A stretch of 20,648 nucleotides of DNA, taken from Spirogloea muscicola (Eukaryota; Streptophyta; Zygnematophyceae; Spirogloeales; Spirogloeaceae). Under the pieces are notes generated by a model that was not told where the DNA came from, made no database searches, and saw only the letters and a list, made by a program, of their open reading frames with translations. Positions 16,091 through 20,648 of this stretch are shown piece by piece. The position numbers were made by a program, and so were the translations under genes. Position 1 is the stretch's first letter. Every line of letters starts with the position of its first letter. The stretch spans positions 396,019 through 416,666 of the forward strand of contig WELB01000118.1 of the NCBI GenBank assembly GCA_009602725.1, read 5' to 3'.

Positions 16091-19000
16091 TTAGGACAGG
16101 CTCTTGTCAGAGCCTCCAGAAGCTACAGTCTTGAGAAGAGGGGACACTTCCTCCGCACTCAAATCCCTCAGGCTCTGCTGGCTCGCAGCTGACCTCATTG
16201 TCATCTTGTTCCACTCATTCTCTACCCGGAAGAAGATCCACTGAAACCTTCTCAGCATTTCTACAGCAGAGACGATAAACACCGTCGAAGTGTTGGGCCG
16301 CAGGTGCGCGGCGAGCTTGTAGGTCCACGATGCTCGCAGCAGCAAATTGCTGCTCATGGCCCAGTAGTACACCTGGCCAAGGTGACGCCACAGGACAGTT
16401 CTGTGTGAGCAGCAGCTCGAGGTAATCTAAGTGGAGCCTGCAAAGCAAGGACTTTAGGAAGTGAAATATTTAGGAAGCATTTGACATACCGACATACCCA
16501 TTTGTCAGGATATTATACTGCAGATCACTCAGGACCTGACCTTCGTGCAATGAGAGGCAGCTGTCGACTTTCTGGATGCAGAAGGATTTACATGCAGCAA
16601 TGTCAAGCGGTCCCTAACGCAAACCCTCAATATACATCAGAGAAAGCAGCGTTGTTTCAGAGTAGTCGGAATTGAGGTGTACCCATTTACGGCCGTAGTA
16701 CAGGTTGTTCCGCAAGAGAGGATTCTTCCCATTGCAGCCCCCATTGAAGAGCCTGCAGAACATGTGTGTGGACGGACTGCTGTACTGAGACCAGGCCCTC
16801 ACGATACAATGGCAGATGGCTGCACAGACTGCAGGCAGATGTAAATTTGCACTTGTAATAACTAGCAAAACCAGAATTACTCTGATAAGAAACCTGGTTT
16901 CAAGCAAAGGGCTGACCCAAGATCCCAGTCACGGCTGATGTCCCAGTAGTACGCAAAGCAGGAGTTGAGGATGCTGCAAGTCAGCCATAGTGGCTTGTAG
17001 ATGCTTTGCCAGTGGGGCAATGGCACACGATACTTGAGAGCCGAGAGGAAGATCACAGGGAACGCTGACAGGTACTTAAGAGCTGCAAAACACAGGCATG
17101 CATGTCTTAAATCAGCATCTAGAAGATCTCCATATCACTAGAAAAGATCAGGCCAAAGCATACATGTATCAGGGCTATAATGTAGACAGTTCTTCCATGT
17201 GCAGATTCTCTTACTTGTTTGACAGTACAAGAGGCAGAAACGTGGGTGTTGCAATGGCTGGGACTGGCTAATGAGCGGCTGCAATGAGGAGATGAAGGAG
17301 GAAAGTACCATTGTATATGCAATTCTTCTCTTTTGTATCCGAGTATTGCCGGAGGCACTGAAAGAAGCGGCAGACGTAGGGGAACGCCAGGACCATAGGA
17401 ATCATGACGGAGTGACTCCCACAGACCTCATCCGCGTTTGCAATGGCGAGAGTGGCCACCTGACCGAGTGAGCAGTTTAGGAATCATGGCACTGCAGCGA
17501 CTTATTATAACCAACATGTCATCAAGTGCTGAAATTAACTGATTTAGGCGGTTGTACCTGACCATTTGCCATCCGGCAAGCAGCTCTCTCTACGTCAGAC
17601 AGGACCTGCAAATACAAGCAACACATGACAGAATGTCATGATCATCATACTGCAGGTACTGACGAAAGTAAAGCAATTGTTACTGACTGTGCACAGAAGT
17701 TCTGCACTAATAAGATCCACCTTCAAAGTGGAAAACCACTTCCTCAATCAACATGCAATCAGCATGACAAAGTGACCAGGGCCAATGCTACACTAGCAAG
17801 AGAGAAGAATGCAAGCAACTCTGATGCCTGTGTACAAATACGAGGTCTACTTTGAGAGGACAGTAGTGCTACAGTAGAGACGAGGCAAAACGCAAGCATT
17901 GCTTGAAGCCTGTGTATGATACTTATATGTAGGTCAACTGTCCTGCTTTAGGAACATAGAAATCAAACCTTAGCCATGGATGTGAGCACGTCGGCCACAA
18001 AAAAGTCAGCAAAGGTGATTGGCTGCAAAGGCACAGACTGTCTGGTCAATGTGTGAAGAAGATGGGTCAATTGAGAGCCTTTCAAATGCATCAGCACTTA
18101 GTCAAGCCTGGCCAGCAACTCTTCAAGCATATATGGATTTGATATGGAAGGGAGCAGTCAGAGAACTTGTAGCATGAGGCCCCCTGCCTGAGCAACCATT
18201 GCATGTGCCACGAGAGACCTCGCAGGTGGTCACTGACCTGCAAGGGGAACATCATGCGGAAGAGGGTCCCAAGGAAGTAGTAGCGGGAAGGCGCATGGAA
18301 GACGTCAATTGGGAGCGCCAGGAGAAGGGGGAGGAGGCAGTAGAGAAGGACCTGCAAACAGAAGGGCCCAGTCAGGCATTGTGGCGCAGCAGATTATGTA
18401 CCTATTTATCCTAAGTGATGAGCCCTGCACTTGAGGATGTTAGCTGGCACTGCAAGCATGTGATGACTTGCAGATTTCAAATGCACCAGTCAACGACACT
18501 ACATGTGGTAGTGCAGGTGACGTGATGGTGTCAAGCAACTCATGGTAATGGAGAAGGGGCGAGCACCGGCTGACTGGCAGCGAGATTCTTTAGGTGGTAT
18601 GTGGCGTAGAGATGGAGGTAGGCCACCATGCTGGTGAGCACCAGTACCGTCAACCCGGCAGCAATCTGAACAGTGGCCATGGAAACAGGGCTTCTTGCTA
18701 AGTAACACTTTCCCACAAGCGCTATCTGAGGGGTACAGAGCATCCTGGGCCCTTTTTGCTATTCTCGCCTGAGCGTGGCTGGTTAATCTGATGCTCAAGC
18801 GGCCCAACGGCTCCAGACATAGATAGTCACACGACTGGTGCTCTTGCACCTGTCAGCAATTGCAAAGTCCTGGAGTGCGTAGCCACAACGAGAAGGGTTG
18901 TTAACAGTGCTGACCTTCCAGATGTCCCAGTGCGTCAGGTGGTTAGCGTCGAGGTCGAAGACGCGGGGGTAGCTGACTCGCGAGTGCGCAAAGCCATACA

Positions 19001-19707
19001 GGTTGAAGCCCCATAGCCACACCATGAGCGCCTGCAGCGGTAAGGGCCACGCCATTGATCAGCTGCCAATGGATTGAAGTGCCTCAAGCACCCGCCGACG
19101 CTTGGTATTGCTCGACGGCGCAGCTGGCAAAAGCCCGTGACGATGCTCACCACCATGAAGAGCGGATTGTAGTAGAGGAATGCTTCGTACACGAAGATTG
19201 AGCGCACACTGACGTCCATGGCGTCCACAGCGTCCTTCATCATCTGCAGATGGAGGCCGCGAGTAGGGGTCGCGGTGTCAAGAAAGACCATTGCCCAAAG
19301 AGCTGAACAACGACTGTCATATCTCTTGCACCAGCTCCACTTTCCCTCGCGAGCTGGGCGCCAATGGGTCTGCGCAGGGCATGCAAGCGGCTGCTACAAG
19401 CAAGAGGCGCTATCCCCGTACCTTCACGCACGCCACCACCCAGACGAGGAGCAGCACCCACTGTACGGCCGCGTGGCAGACGGGGGGGAGACTGTGTGAG
19501 ACACACGTGAGTGCATGCAAAGAGCTGGCGAGGCGTGCACACAGCGTGACGCCAAGCAGGGCCATGCTCAGCCGCTGCCTGCGAAGCTGCTGCAACTCGG
19601 TGTGCTGCGCTGTCATGCCAGACCTGCCATCGGCCCTGTCGAGAGAGGTGGAGCACAGACGCCGCGCCGGTGGGAAGCTGCTTGGGCGATCCGGGCTTGG
19701 CCTGCAT
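16091..19707 (-). CDS. SPX-less EXS (ERD1/XPR1/SYG1) domain membrane protein, about 12 exons
   Basis: The product resembles the short plant EXS proteins (Arabidopsis At5g35730 type, about 457 residues) and yeast Erd1. It lacks the N-terminal SPX domain of PHO1 and XPR1. Seen in order: a hydrophobic helix WVLLLVWVVACVK; FVYEAFLYYNPLFMV; ALMVWLWGFNLYGFAHSRV; DANHLTHWDIWK; LAASQPVLLYCLLPLLLALP; PSRYYFLGTLFRMMFPLQ; TFADFFVADVLTSMAKVLSD; CGSHSVMIPMVLAFPYVCRF; FQCLRQYSDTKE; FPVIFLSALKY; YYWDISRDWDLG; SSNLLLRASWTYKLAAHLR; and EMLRRFQWIFFRVENEWNKM, then a Ser-rich tail. Family knowledge points to phosphate export or recycling, probably at the Golgi; the substrate is inferred. The start is uncertain: ATG at 19707 with an intron at 19461-19623 gives 438 residues, while ATG at 19616 with no such intron gives 462. 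I prefer the first because a pyrimidine run precedes its acceptor. Confidence 0.9.
16091..19707 (-). other. Exon map of the EXS gene (minus strand)
   Basis: From 5' to 3': 19624-19707 and 19422-19460 (both tentative; alternative single first exon 19422-19616), then 19151-19243, 18915-19031, 18567-18665, 18238-18351, 17969-18022, 17558-17605, 17309-17459, 16917-17082, 16683-16752 and 16091-16372 (stop TAA at 16091-16093). All introns are GT-AG on the minus strand, 98-363 bp. The ten exons from 19243 downward join in frame and each boundary falls where the plant homologue continues, for example NG/A-LKYLSAFP, DWDLG/LFNGG and GRKW/VYYW. The exons at 17558-17605 (48 nt) and 17969-18022 (54 nt) are short. 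The exon at 19422-19460 would be shorter still (39 nt). Confidence 0.8.
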
Positions 19708-20648
19708 TGCGAGCAGGGGCTCGTGGTCCGCCTCGAACGTCGCCACGGGAAGGGGGCTCTTCTCCTGTAGCGCCACGGCGCCGCCGCCGCCGTTGCTCTG
19801 CGACAAATCTGCATAAGGAGCAGCAGGGGCTCATGACGGGCCTTGCGCAGCAGGCCACCGCCAGATGTGGCAGCCACAATCGGCTATGACCTTGACGTGC
19901 CTGTGCTGAGCACCTTCCGCACTGGTCACCTCACACAGCTCAATGCTGCCCTCTGAGTCCTCGACAATGCAGCGAGCCTGTCCCTCGGCCGCAGCCAGGT
20001 ACCAGGGGGATCAGGTAGTCCCGAGCGCTAGCGCCGGCCCGCGTTGTCTTGGGGTGTGCGGCGGTGCGCAGCCTCAGGCTTCTGGCGGCAGTCTCACCCA
20101 CTCTGCTCGAATGCCGGTTCCCCGGCGAAGGCCGCTTGAGCGGGCTCTGGGGCAAGTACGCCGCCGCGAGGCCGCTGTAGGCCGCCGGCTGACCCGCCGC
20201 TTTCACCAGCGGGCCTGCGCGCAGGGCAGCAGGTAGCAAGCCACAGCGCGTCAGAGGATCGCCTGCAACATCGCAGCTGGAGGTTGGCCAGGCCAGGCGA
20301 ATGACGGCAAGACGCGGCCAAGATAGTTGTAGCGTAAGACATGTAGAGGAGGGAGGAGGGCTTTGTGGTGCTGCATCGCCTTTGGAGACCGGATCTGGCC
20401 TCATCCCTGCGCCAATGACCGACAGCGACCGGGGATCGGCAATGCAATCCACAATGACGACGTGCTAGCTGCGCGGCAAGGGCCTTCAGGTGGTGTCGCG
20501 GCGCCAGTACCGGCCGCCGGAACGTGGTCGAACGACTTGCGCATCTCGTCGTCGGGAGCCGCCGGTGCATGCCTGGGGGGCGGCGGCGGCAGGGCCGGGG
20601 CGCCGGCCGCTGGTTCATCGCCGCGGGCGCCTCACCGCGGCCCGGGCC
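19708..20648 (-). other. GC-rich region with unassigned minus-strand coding potential
   Basis: Base composition rises sharply here. On the minus strand several pieces look like protein rather than noise. One is a Pro/Ala-rich stretch leading into APDDEMRKSFDHVPAAGTGA (about 20500-20570). Another is HVVIVDCIADPRSLSVIGAG followed by MRPDP (about 20390-20465). A third is ARCIVEDSEGSIELCE (19947-19994), which ends at a GAG/GTGACC donor-like site. Stops and frame changes separate them, so any gene would be spliced. They may be 5' exons of the EXS gene, the 3' end of another minus-strand gene running off the window, or chance. I recognise no family. Confidence 0.35.

Noticed and set aside
19240-19806. 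A 188-codon minus-strand frame as one uninterrupted EXS first exon
   Set aside because: It stays in the wrong frame for the first transmembrane helix, which must lead into the exon at 19151-19243. Only its upstream part could be exonic, after splicing.
1-20648. Bacterial-type operon, CRISPR array, prophage or defence system
   Set aside because: The dense GT-AG introns, plant-type genes and algal poly(A) signals mark this as eukaryotic nuclear DNA. No regularly spaced direct repeats with unique spacers are present.

Overview
This window looks like nuclear DNA from a eukaryote, most likely a green alga (Chlorophyta, perhaps a trebouxiophyte). A charophyte-type streptophyte alga cannot be excluded. 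Both recognisable genes are plant-lineage families split by many short GT-AG introns. TGTAA, the usual chlorophyte poly(A) signal, lies just after the first gene, and TTTAGGG-type telomere-like motifs occur in non-coding DNA. There are no bacterial operons, rRNA genes or CRISPR arrays, and I recognised no tRNA.

Layout. (1) Positions 1 to about 5700 hold no recognisable intact gene. They contain a patchwork of decayed repeats in both orientations. The most striking family, called unit A here, has about nine copies of a fragment that translates to a related C-terminal peptide (core ALHLRAGRALA, ending SDLRLLSRGY-stop). A second family, unit B, is interleaved with it between about 440 and 2460. 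Three pairs of copies face each other as inverted repeats. (2) Positions 5707-5855 are a MITE-like element of about 150 bp with 32-bp terminal inverted repeats, followed by two telo-box motifs, directly upstream of the first gene. (3) Positions 5994-15475, plus strand, are a complete 29-exon gene for an L-arabinokinase (ARA1-type: N-terminal glycosyltransferase-like domain fused to a GHMP sugar kinase). I rebuilt it exon by exon; every junction keeps phase and the product is 985 residues. (4) Positions 15476-16090 are the shared tail-to-tail 3' region. (5) Positions 16091 to about 19707, minus strand, are a gene of about 12 exons for an EXS-domain (ERD1/XPR1/SYG1) membrane protein without an SPX domain. 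Its 3' eleven exons are secure and its 5' end is not. (6) Positions 19708-20648 are very GC-rich, with minus-strand coding potential I cannot assign.

How the genes may relate. L-arabinokinase salvages free L-arabinose released from wall polymers or glycoproteins into the nucleotide-sugar pool. SPX-less EXS proteins resemble yeast Erd1, which is linked to recycling Golgi phosphate left over from glycosylation. The two are convergent neighbours, so a functional link is only a loose inference.

I found no new multi-gene system. The most unusual material is the unit A family and its inverted duplications.
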